Shown: piece after piece, positions 21,001 to 30,424 of the stretch
How positions within the stretch are numbered: position 1 is the first letter of the stretch
Layout: every line of letters starts with the position of its first letter
Assembly: GCA_900088475.1 (NCBI GenBank)
Contig: FLMG01004490.1
Span: 8,461-39,144, forward strand
DNA: 30,684 nt
Reading direction: 5' to 3'
DNA from: Hyphochytrium catenoides
Lineage: Eukaryota; Sar; Hyphochytriomycetes; Hyphochytriales; Hyphochytriaceae
Notes under the pieces: model-generated
What the model was told of the DNA's origin: nothing
Database searches by the model: none
What the model saw: the letters and a program-made list of their open reading frames with translations, nothing else
Translations under genes and position numbers: made by a program

Positions 21001-22274
21001 CCATTCCAGCATGGCCTGCCGCTCATGGCAGGTGTTCATGGTGACGTTGGTTCTAAAAATAAGATAGGAAATGGAGATGATAGGCCAGCCGCCGCTGGCA
21101 CTGGTGTCGATAACAGGGGCCCTCCAATGTTCGTCGAACTGGGCCTCAACCCAGACCAGTGAGGCCATGACGGAGTCTGACGAGGCTACGACAGGTGTCC
21201 CAGCTCTGTTCATGAGACGAGCGACTGGCAGATGATAAGTGGAAGCTTCACTGAGAACAACATAGCCGATGCTGTAGGGCGTGCTTTGCACCTGGAGGCA
21301 GCAGGTGATGAGTCGAGTAAGTCTTCACTGTCCCTTGTTGTTTCTTCCGTCTCCTCCTCATCAAACAAAAAGCTTAACTTACCGTCACTGCAACGCCTGC
21401 CGTCCCCTTCGCCTCGTAGTATCGCCAAGTCCAGCCCTGGCCATCCCTGCAGGTCACCTCATTGAACGTCCCCGTGCCTGCCAGGCGGCTAGCGTTTGCT
21501 TCTGGACCGCACCATCGAGGCTGCTGAGACGAGGGCACTCGCTGGCTGAAGACTGTATCAAAGGATCCGAGCGCTGATGTCATGACTTGAGACGTTCCTG
21601 AGGAGTCCTGTCTCACGACCAGGGTGATGGGATAATCGATAGGCTCCAAGCCTGGGTTCAGGGCTTTTATCTCAGGATCATTCCACCTGCAGAAGAAAGG
21701 AGAACAAAAGCCGAACCCATACTAAGAGACTGCAGACCCGCCGCCGAAAGGAAAGGAACCGAGCACTAGCAACGCGAGCAGCTTCTTCCACTTACCACGT
21801 GATAGCGCCCCTGAAGATACGAGCCAACACCTCGCGAGATAGGAGGAGATCCTTTACACCTGGCAGATTGAATACTGGCACCACGGCTGAGAGACAGAGG
21901 GGAACCTGCATTAGGTCCGTGTAGGTGGCAAAGTCACTGCTATCTAGCGGAGCATCTACCACACCAAAAGCTGAGAGATTCGAAAGGAGCTTGGTCTTCC
22001 CAGCCCCAGATCCCACGGGATCATAGTTAATGCGTGTTGGGATCTCCCCAGCTGAAGTGCTGGAGGTGAACTGATGGTATAGGCGGTTAACTCGTCTCAG
22101 GAGATCTGTGGGAAGCGTGCCTCCCGCCACGTAGAGAGACACAGGGGGAGGATTCTGAGGGCTTCCATCAGCCTCTCCTGTGCTTAGGGTTAAACCGGAG
22201 CTCCTAGTAGGAAGCCAGAGTGAAGAGCTCATGAAGAGGAGACATGGGAGGATCCTGAGACAGATATTTCGCAT
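18053..22274 (-). CDS. Receptor with two PstS-like domains, seven membrane segments and an RGS domain; in-frame TAG
   Basis: Exons 22274-21796, 21686-21383, 21291-18764 and 18524-18053 (TAA) join in phase to 1261 codons. An internal TAG occupies codon 530 (20487-20485). Residues 1-27 look like a signal peptide. PstS-like domain 1 spans about 45-400, with GSGAG (88-92), VVDAPL (Asp107) and RQDSSGT (185-191), matching the phosphate-binding residues of bacterial PstS, then SIGYVVLSEA. Domain 2 (about 425-800) keeps the fold pattern (LEVLGEILKGTIW, WNDGKIQALNP) but not the ligand motif. Seven hydrophobic segments lie at about 832-1092. Residues 1104-1235 form an RGS domain (EENLLAWEDLSRFFEV, CELNISADLRKVI, LLLPTFQRFVRTE). 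RGS domains accelerate GTP hydrolysis by G-alpha. I infer a plasma-membrane phosphate or anion sensor linked to G-protein signalling. The TAG could mean a pseudogene, a sequence error or readthrough. Confidence 0.88.
20485..20487 (-). other. In-frame TAG inside the receptor's second PstS-like domain
   Basis: The frame is open on both sides. The upstream part ends LEVLGEILKGTIW and the downstream part begins WNDGKIQALNP. Aligned with domain 1 (GAITWWNDP), the TAG occupies the position of the first Trp, so one G-to-A change of TGG explains it. The codon also falls at the position where domain 1 carries its intron. No intron of plausible size can remove it without losing conserved sequence. Confidence 0.85.
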
Positions 22275-23479
22275 CTTGCTTAGGAGTATAGTTTGCTCCT
22301 CGCTGAGTGTAAGAAGACGACGCTTGCCCCGCTTCTTCCCGTCTTAGACCTCATACAAAAGCGCTATCATGATGACTAGGGGACAAGTGATGTTGGAGAC
22401 GGAGAGGTAAGAATGATGACGAAAGACTTGCAGGGCCACTGTCTCCCGCTGACGCTGCTGCACAACTAGGCGAGTATCTTGTTTGTTGCTGCTCTGATGG
22501 CTGCGGTGGTCTTCCATTACGGCTACGCACGCAGGTGCAAATCTTAGACTAAAGAAGAATGTTCTGAAGTAGTGGAGAGGAGGCCAGGAGAAGAAGAGGT
22601 CGGCCCTCGCTCTCCTCGTCAGTGATCTTAGTAACACGGCTGCTCGCTGATCGAGCGCAAGATTCTCTTGGGTAGAGTTTCTATTATTGATCCTTTGGAG
22701 GAGCCTGCCGCAGGAGAGAGAGACGAGCAGCATCCCTTCCCTGGGTTGGGACAGACTTCGATAGCATGGAACAGAGGAGCCAGATTGTCGCTGCCCAGCG
22801 CGATCCGTAACCGCTGTGATGGTGAGGCTAGCAGCTGCTGGTTATCTGGGAGGAAGTAGATTCCTTCTCTTTGCCTTCCTTCCTCTTAATCCCCTTGCCA
22901 CTGTGCTGCCAAGGACTTATGTGTCTACTTTCCTGGGAGGGACAGACTGGTCTTCACTCTTCTCTCATCATCTCCCTTTCTCATTCTTCCTTCTTCTCAC
23001 TCTATTCGGTGATGGCAACAGTGATGGAAGGCGAATCATATGTATAAATAGCATAACCTCAAGTTTCTCAGAGCCAAAAGAGAGCTGCTCGTAGTAGTGG
23101 AGAGAAAACGATGCAGTTGGTGGCACTCAACACCTTCTCTGTTCTCCTCTTGCTCATCCTTCCCTCTTGCAGAAAGAGGCTTATTCACTAAGCTACCGCT
23201 GCTTTGGCAATGGTGGCCGCTGGTGAGCGTGGGCCCGTAACTGCCCAATAAGACGAACAACCAGGAGGTGGCGGAGGTGACCTACGAACAGATGAAGAGA
23301 AGGAAGGACATGCCTCCTCCGGGGACCTGCTCTCTGCTGCTGGTGCTCAGCTCTTCTCTCGTGCGTTCAGAAGATGATAGGAAAGGTTGGTTGGCATCAT
23401 CTCCTCCTCGGTCGGAGGAGGAGGTGACTGGAGGCGACAGGCAGGAAGCAAGCTGAGTAGATTCCTTCTCCTCTCATTG

Positions 23480-23635
23480 TCTTGCCTTTGCCTAGCTCGG
23501 CTGGAGGAGTGCACCAGGAGGGGACTGGACCAGGAAAGCCAAGTGAGAAGGAGGGGGAACGGAGGGGGGAGGAGAGAGAGAGGAACGGAGGCATCGAGGA
23601 GGAAAGGTGAAGAGAAGAGGAAGACAGAGAAACCG
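23480..23635. repeat. Purine-rich tract with G runs
   Basis: The plus strand is dominated by A and G over about 150 nt, with GAGGGGGAACGGAGGGGGGA near 23551-23570. Several runs of three or more G lie close together, so quadruplex or triplex formation is possible. There is no sign that it codes for protein. Confidence 0.6.
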
Positions 23636-24373
23636 TTGGCCTAGGTTTATCCAGTGATCAGAGCGCGCGAGACACGATGATAGACGAGGAGTGGGAGGAG
23701 GGGGAAGAGCAGCGAGCTGCAGCGATTATGTGTCCGTTACAAGGGGAGGGGGAACTCTGGCTCTCGCTCTGTCTTCTCTTCCTGTGCTATTCAGCGAGAC
23801 AGAGTCACAGAGAGACAAAGCCCCTAGGAAGAAATGACAGGAAGTAAGAGAGACAGAGATTTAAAAACTAACTACTGCCCCGCCCCACCCCTGGGTAAGT
23901 GGCTCTACCCCCGAGGCCTCCCCCTGATGGAGGAGTGAGAAGCCTCCATAAAGCTGATCGTGGATCAGAAGAGCTTCCCTTGTGAAGAACCTGCACTTCT
24001 AGACGAGCGAGCACTTTGCATCATCATCGGCCCCCGCCTTCTTCTTCCTTGATTGTCGAGATCATGCTGCTGTACGCACACACACATCGCGCGCCACGAT
24101 TGACGCTGTACAAGCCAAAGGATCTTCTTCTTGTTGATGAGGTGAGGAGGAGGACGGAGACGAAGACCGGCCACACCTCTCTTACTTGTTCTATCAACTA
24201 CTATGAGATTGATCATCAGCATAGTAAACGATAGTTCTTCTATCTCCACCTACGACCGGCAACTCCTGACAAACAGAGCCTGGTATTCAGAGCTGCGGTC
24301 TGCGAAAACCTTCCTAGAACAGACGTACTTTAGTAGTAGAAAAACAATGCAAAAGCCGTCTCCATCTTCAACT

Positions 24374-24391
24374 TCATCATCATCATCATCA
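24374..24391. repeat. (TCA)6 trinucleotide run
   Basis: Six tandem TCA units. In one plus-strand frame this would give a Ser run (SSTSSSSSSEPSD), but the surrounding frame has no other coding support. Confidence 0.8.
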
Positions 24392-25198
24392 GAGCCGTCT
24401 GATGTCGTTGTTAATGTAGTTTGTCCGCCAATATTACCTGTTGTAGATAGCGGTTAGCGGTACCTTCATCCGATAGTTCCAGAGTGCAGTTGTTGGCTTG
24501 GCATCTGCATCTTCAGTCTTCAGGCCGCATCTTCAGGCAGCAGGTGGCGGCGTGGGCGGAGCAGAGACAGGAGAGGATGCGGCGGCGGTGGGTCCTGGCA
24601 GGGAGCAGAGGCCCAATAGGGACCCTGCGCTGCTAGAGGAGGAGAGACAAGGCTTCCAAGAGGACGTTACTACCAGCACTCCAAGGTAGCTCACAAAGGC
24701 ACAGGCGTTAGGCAGCAGCGTGTGGCCTCAAGCAGAGGCTTCGCCGCGGCCTGACAGCCCGCCGCATCTGGTCCACTATCATCATCATTGAGATGGTTCT
24801 GCTCAGTATCTTTTAACTTATAGTGTTCGCTGCCTGACACAAAGGGAAGAAGGACTTCCTTAGCTCTCCATCCAGTTGCTGACTCCCTCCTCCTCCTTTG
24901 CAAAAACGTTGGGCAGCGCCTCGTTCCTACTCTGTCTTTTCTTTCCCTCTCCTGCCTCCTGGACTACTTGTGCCGCCCTACCTACTCACTAGTGAGGACG
25001 ATGGGAGGGCTACGACCTTTGGACGAAAGAAAGAAAGCGAAGACCTGCGCTGGCGGTCGTCGCCTAACGTATTTCTTGGAGGAGAAAGGCTCACAAGAAG
25101 GAGGAGCATCAAGTGGGAGGTTAACTCCTTCTTTGCCCCCAGCCAGCTTTCGAGTCCTCACAGACCGCTTCCTCCTGCCATAAATCAACTCTTTCCAG

Positions 25199-27745
25199 CG
25201 GCGACACAGAACCTTTACTGCGTGGCGGCCGCTGGACGGCAAGACTGCGATAAGCAATGGTCACTTCTCTCTCATTAAGGAGAAGCACCGCCTAGAAAGC
25301 GACGAACGGTTTGTTTTCACCTCTTCTGCAGCCAAAAGAGCAGTAGAGACGGGAAATGAAGAGCTTGTCAAGTGGCTGCATACGCACGCTCGACACTCTA
25401 GAGTGTGTTCTCTCACGATGCCAGCAGGGGAAGGACACCAGGAGCCCCGGTATAAGATCTCTTGGATGGTCGCTCTCTGCTGCAAGGATGTCAATGATCG
25501 TGAGATGACACGAGCCTTCGAGCACTGCTCTCTGGAGCTTGTCCAGTGGCTTTGTGCCAACGGCCACACCAATCCCTTAGCGGGCGATGAAGATCTAATG
25601 CAGGACCCGTCCACTCTCTACGTCATGCTGAGGTTCAAAGATCTTGACGTTGCCAAATGGCTTGTTCAGGGAAATAAGACAGCTTTGGAAAGATTGAGCA
25701 ACTGGGGGAGAGACTGTTCTAGGACGCTGCGTATTGAACAGCTAGGTCTCAAAGGCGTGAAGTGGTTCAGGCAGACTACTGGAGAGTACTGCCAACTTAG
25801 CGACAGCCAATTGCACTATCTCGTGACACACAAGTCCGATGGTCCTGCTGCAGCTCGCTGGCTGCAGGGGCAGAAAGTCAGTCCGCACCGTCCTGCGTAC
25901 GATGAAGCTTCCACTTAACGAATTTCCCTTGTGGTGCCTCCAGCAGACGGCATATAGCTCCATTGTTCGAGAGGAGTTGGGCATGGTTGTGGCCAACGCT
26001 ATCGCCTACGGAGAGGTGACGCTCCTAGATTACCTGGCAGAACAGGTTTGTTGTTGGACACCGGATATTGCAGAGGTGGTGGAAGAAGCCATAGTACACG
26101 GTCAGTCCTCTGTTCTTGAATGGGCCTTGAATAGGACGCAAAGCGAGATCTCTAGCCTAGTGCCTCGTCCTCATCCTGGTCCTTCCTTGCAATGCTGCTC
26201 TAAGAAGCGAGCCTTTCTACGGTTACTGAACGACAGGGCACCTGCTCTGTACTCGCACTACGTACCTGCGGCAGTGCGAGACAGCTTTGAATATACGGAG
26301 ACGACTATTCGCATGTTAGCTGAGGCAATTGAAAATGGGCAAGCGGACGTCCTTCGGGGATTTACCCTATCCTGGAAGCGAGTCATGGAACCTCAGACGG
26401 TGCAGGAGGACCTGTCTCGTGCGGTAGGGGTAGCGATGGAGCGAGGAAACATAGAAAGTGTAGAGGTCCTCTTCAAGAAAGAGCCGTGGATCTCATGTCG
26501 TTCCTGGGCTCGTACGATGGTTCAATCTGCGGAGAAAGCCATAACAAGTGGCCCAAAGCAGATGATTCACCTCTTGCAATCCTTCAAAAAGGGTAGGGAC
26601 TGCCTCGAGCAAGTGTTGAGATCCGTCATTAGATCTACAACGGCCGAGAGCTATAATCCCTTGCGGGCGGCTCTCTCCCTCGATCCTGATCTTCTCAGTC
26701 CAATTCTGGACTCTGGTGCTATGGAATCACTCTGTTTCTCTGGACAACTGTCCAAGCTACAGCTTGTTCTGTCGGCAAACTCAGTAATGCAGATACCTGT
26801 CACGCCCGACGCAGTTCTTATCGCAGATAAGCGAGGCGATAAGCCGATGATGGAGCTACTCTTGGCTAACTGTCGCGCGTGGATCTTTCCCCCCCACGTT
26901 CGTGGGTCCTCCCAACCAAATACGCCTATCTTTCTCAGCTAGTACAAATGGGAGAGGGGAGCGGTATGGATGAGGATGAGGACGAGAGTTACGTGATGGG
27001 CTACCTTGGATATGAGCCGGACCTTGAAGACTTATATCCAGCGGTTGAGTGTGAACAAGTGGAGATGCTACAATTGTTCTACTGTTGGATTGGCAAAGAT
27101 ACTTTGCCAGTTCACCTACTGTCGCATGCCATAGAATCTCACGCTTGGAAGTCAGCACAGTGGATTGCCGCTTCTTCTCCTACCACCTGCCACCAGTTCA
27201 TTGCGATCTTCGTAGGCATCTTGCAAACCGCCCAGCTCTACATCCAGGAATACGAAGAGGCTCTTGCTGGTGCCCTGGGCCCTGGGTGGCTAGAGGAAGT
27301 ACAAGAGGTGATCAGAACCCGCGAGAATGTAGGATCCTCAGATTTTTTGCCTCAGTCGGCGGTAGGACCCTATGTTCGTCGTGTATCTGGTGAGAAAGAT
27401 GAAAAAATGGCAGAGTTGTTGACTCTGGTGGATAGTATGAGCGGTTTGTCCGTCTACAGGCTTCCAGCCGATGATAAGGAGGAAGTAGAAGAGGAAAGAT
27501 GTCACTGGGTCTGGGAAAATAGAAGTATCAAGTCTCACCCGCTGCCTTGCTCACCGCGCTGGAGAGGACCTACGAGGAGTGGAGTTGGCGCCAACAGAGG
27601 AGGGACCCTTGGCCGGAAGATCAGGACTAAAAATCGAAAGACCATTCTCTTACTCCGTGATTGTTTGCTTTGTGAGATAGCAGTCCTAGTCGATAACCTC
27701 TTCGTATGGCAGCTGATCAAACAAAGGGAAATACACATTGGCTGA
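25199..27745 (+). CDS. Degenerate ankyrin-like repeat protein with two frame changes (possible pseudogene)
   Basis: The open frame starts after an acceptor (CTCTTTCCAG, 25189-25198) and runs in one frame to a TAA near 25917. Coding character then continues in the +1 frame to a TAG near 26942, and returns to the first frame until TGA at 27743-27745, about 845 aa in all. It carries many A-x-x-x-G-x-x-x-x-hydrophobic helical units: ISNGHFSLIKEK, AKRAVETGNEELVKWLHTHA, LDVAKWLVQGNK, AIAYGEVTLLDYLAEQ, AVGVAMERGNIESVEVLF. This is the pattern of degenerate ankyrin repeats common in large protist families, which usually mediate protein binding. The second change follows a C7 run at 26889-26895; a 41-nt GTTCGT...CTCAG intron would also fix it. 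A 31-nt intron could fix the first. Both would be shorter than other introns here, so indels are likelier. The 5' end is unresolved; an exon ending at AAGTGGGAG|GTTAAC near 25120 would join in phase. Confidence 0.6.
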
Positions 27746-28420
27746 TGCTCTGCATGCGGCTAAAAACCCGAAGAACGCCAGGGAATGAAGAGGAGACTCA
27801 AGAGAGAGGCAAGATTCGAGGCCGTAGCCGAGAGAGCTAGCATGAGATGCTATGGCCCCTGCACAAGCTACTTCTTGAGTCAGATCCTGCGGCGAGCCTC
27901 TCTTTATCCTCCTTCGGAGTTCTCGGCTTCAAAACCTCACTGGACTTACCAGTGTGTGACTTTCCCTCTCCATCAGAGGCACGACTTAAGCTTCTCTGAA
28001 CGTCAGCAGCTTAGCTCTTTTCGTTTGCGCATATGTTCCCAGCACGGTTCTCCCGTATGCAGCGCGGGAATCTAACTCACCATGTCCTACATCCAAGGCG
28101 TTCTCTCCATCTGCCCTACATGGCCTTCACCTATGACCGCGTTGCCGCCGATGAGTTGGGGCCTATGGGGCTTATGTTTCTCCGCGCGCCCGTACTTCCT
28201 CGTAGCTCTCGTACCGCACCCAGAGCGAGAGAGAAGGTGGCTTGCAACAGAGAGGTAAAAGCTGTGGTCGACCTGACAGTGCTAATCAGGGTCTTCATGG
28301 ACCAGTATCGTAATGCTGGGCGGTGCTACTTAGCTTCACTATAGGAAGTTCAGAGCGCTTTCAAGGGCAGAAGAGAAGACGAAGGTCGCCGAGAGAGAGG
28401 TAAGCAGGACCATAGAGTGG

Positions 28421-28455
28421 GAGAGAGAGAGAGGGGGGGGGGAGGGAGGAGAAGA
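28421..28455. repeat. GA run with a G10 homopolymer
   Basis: A GA dinucleotide run passes into ten consecutive G (28433-28442) and then GGAGGGAGGAG. It is simple sequence prone to slippage. Confidence 0.85.
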
Positions 28456-29060
28456 GATTAGGGAGAAATGTTTCTACGTAATCCCGAACGTGTCTCTTCT
28501 TTGTCTCTCTTGAGGTACCAGCACGTTAAACTTTTAAGGAAAGAGGTTTATCGTTTTACTCTTTATCTCTAGCGGTCCGTGTATGTTAGTCCTAAAGCCA
28601 CCCAGAGAAGCAAGCACATGATGCGAGATGAGAGGGCCGTCCGTCACCTTCCCACGCCTAGTCTCTCTTCTTTCGGTCGCGGGAGCTGGAGGTTGCTGCC
28701 CTGAGGGAAGAAGGGAACAGTAGAGGCAAGAAGCTGAGTAATTTATGGCATTTTAAGGAAATAGTGCGGAAGGAGACCCTCCCCTCTCTCCCTCCTTGTC
28801 TGTTCTTCGACTCTTCGCTCTCACCTTCCCACTCCCTTTCTTGCTTGAAGTCTTCTCCTGCCTCTCACTTTGCACTCTGTACCACCGCCTACCTTGTTCT
28901 CTCCAAGGTCAGCCAAAGTGTCTTGATCTCTTCAACGAAGAGGAAGACCGTGGGAACGATGCACCTCCAAACATCTTTCTGGTGGTGTCTGTGCGGATCC
29001 GAGCACAGAGACAAGAATTAGGACCAAGATGTGGAGATATGGGTTGAATGAACCGCACAC

Positions 29061-29126
29061 AGAAGAGAGAGAGAGAGAAAGAGAAGAGAGAGAGAGAGAG
29101 AGCGAGCGAGAGAGAGAGAGAGAGAC
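29061..29126. repeat. (GA)n microsatellite
   Basis: About 65 nt of GA repeats with a few A or C interruptions. The plus-strand peptide it implies (ERERERA type) and the minus-strand Leu/Ser-rich peptide are repeat products and not evidence of genes. Confidence 0.9.
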
Positions 29127-29306
29127 GAAGTAGGCACAGACGCTGTAGGACAGCTAAGGCAGAGGCATACTGGAGAGAGGGAAAGTCCACTGGGAAGAGA
29201 GAAAGAGACTTCGCTAGGAAGAGGTACACTTTGGCACCCCCTATTTGACCTCTAAACATATTCTCCAGCTGCAACTCCTCCCATGAACCTGCTGCCTTGC
29301 TCACAC

Positions 29307-29452
29307 GTCTCCTTTGAGGTGTCTCCCAGAGTCATTGCGGGCGCCGTCTAGGAGAGGGGGAGACGAGAACGTCCAGGGGCACTGGACACCAGTCCAGAAC
29401 AGGGTGATCCAGCAAAGAGCCCGACGACAATGGGAGACACCTCTAGGGAGAC
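29307..29452. repeat. 22-bp imperfect inverted repeat (20/22)
   Basis: The 22 nt at 29307-29328 match the reverse complement of 29431-29452 at 20 of 22 positions, with a perfect 13-bp core (GAGGTGTCTCCCA). The loop is 102 nt and contains a smaller palindrome near 29380 (CTGGACACCAGTCCAG). It may form a hairpin in RNA or be the ends of a very small decayed element. It lies just downstream of the proposed stop of the acidic gene. Confidence 0.6.
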
Positions 29453-29492
29453 TGTCGAGCGGCAGAGGTGGGAGGAGAGCTGGAGACTATGT

Positions 29493-30424
29493 TCAAGAAG
29501 CCAAAAGGGATGTATCCAACGGTTCTTTGTCCCTTCTAGGGACCCGGGAGAGAGGACGACCTGAAGAAAGGCGAGAGAGAGGAAAGGACTAGTTTCTCTC
29601 CTGTGTCTTACCTTCTTGAAGATCATCCCGAGCAGTGTCACCCTCCTCCCAGCACTCTTCTTCACCATACTCCTCCTCCTCTTCCGGCTCCTCCTCCTCA
29701 TAGTCATCCCCGTCCTCGAATTCGCCTCGTGAGTCCTCTTCACGGCTGGCGCCCGTCTTCCAGGACCAGCCTGGGATGCAGCCGTCAGCGGCGCTCCCTA
29801 GAGCGCAGATAAACAGGTGAGAACTGTAGCTTCTCAGGAGCCCATGAGGCAGAAGGTAAGCAGAGAACAAAGGAAGAGAACGGAGAGGGGAGACAGAGAA
29901 TCAATGACAGCAAGGCAAACACGTACCATTGTGGAGCCCATCTCGAGTGTCACTCTCCTCCCAGCAGTCTTCGTCACCATACCCCGGCTCCTCATCCTCA
30001 TAGTCATCCTCCTCCTCTAACTGCGACTCGCCTCTTGAGTCCTCTTCACGGCTGGCGTTCGTCTTCCAGGACCATATTGGGATGCCGCTGTCAGCGTCGC
30101 TCCCTAGAGCACACATCAGCCAGGTGGGGAATATAGCGTTTCAGGAGCTCATGAGGCAGAAGGCAAGCTGAGAAAGGAAGAGTCCGGATGAGCCGGGATG
30201 GAGACAGAGGGTCGATAATGGGATGGCAGGCAGGAGAAGAGAGGGAGAGAGAAAGGAAAGAGAGAGACCAGACAACGCCTTGGTCCATAACCGCTTACCC
30301 GTAAATACTCCTTCAAACCTCTCCTCCTGCTCCTCATCGTCGAGCTCTTCTTCAGAGCCATGCTCACTCCGCGTGCCTGAAAAGAAGCACTGATGATGAT
30401 CTTCCTCATCCGCCTCACTGCTGT
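29493..30424 (-). CDS. Acidic protein with tandemly duplicated exons (5' incomplete)
   Basis: I do not recognise a family. Three minus-strand exons, 30424-30299 (126 nt), 30103-29927 (177 nt) and 29797-29612 (186 nt), are all multiples of three and all enter and leave in phase 1, so they join without shift. A short last exon, 29560-29493, may end the gene (RPLSRVPRRDKEPLDTSLLA, TGA). The first of these exons encodes DSSEADEEDHHQCFFSGTRS and more acid. The next two are clear copies of each other: each carries WSWKT.ASREEDSRGE, then a DDYE-rich acidic run, then CWEE.DT. Acidic runs like these occur in nucleolar proteins and histone chaperones, but no domain here proves such a role. A Cys-Trp-Glu-Glu core and a Trp-Ser-Trp core are the only conserved non-acidic features. 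The 5' exons lie beyond 30424 and were not found; they may be outside the window. Confidence 0.5.
29620..30181 (-). repeat. Tandem duplication of exon plus flanking intron (two copies)
   Basis: Copy 1 covers about 29620-29879 and copy 2 about 29934-30181. Similarity covers the exon and extends into the 3' part of the upstream intron: plus-strand CATGAGGCAGAAGGTAAGC near 29843-29861 against CATGAGGCAGAAGGCAAGC near 30150-30168. The homology crosses the splice site, so this was a DNA-level tandem duplication and not retroposition. Confidence 0.8.

Larger units (their letters stand above)
22275..25198. other. Gene-poor spacer with low-complexity tracts
   Basis: About 2.9 kb lie between the receptor start and the ankyrin-like gene. 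The first few hundred bases are presumably the receptor promoter. I found no exon with a recognisable motif. Open frames at 22344-22733 (minus), 24203-24457 and 24898-25278 (plus) have no supportable identity, though the last ends at a phase-matched donor and could be the first exon of the next gene. The stretch contains a purine-rich region (about 23480-23635), a purine-rich patch with runs of G (23690-23750) and a TCA trinucleotide run (24374-24391). Confidence 0.5.
27746..29492. other. Gene-poor spacer with GA and G tracts
   Basis: I see no exon that I can defend. Open frames at 27785-28075 and 28033-28344 (plus) lack motifs. A 28082-28257 frame starting MSYIQGVLSICPTWP ends at GAGAG|GTAAAA and could be an isolated exon, but no partner was found. 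The region includes a G10 run inside a GA tract (28421-28455), a long GA microsatellite (29061-29126) and one arm of a 22-bp inverted repeat (29307-29328). Confidence 0.45.

Noticed and set aside
24982-25257. Minus-strand frame with VLCRRWKELI, resembling an F-box end
   Set aside because: The resemblance covers about ten residues only, and the stretch overlaps the start of the plus-strand repeat gene. It is most likely coincidence.
28909-29304. Minus-strand frame SKAAGSWEELQLENMFRG, considered as a further exon of the acidic gene
   Set aside because: Most of the frame is the Leu/Ser product of the GA microsatellite, and no acceptor in the required phase was found.
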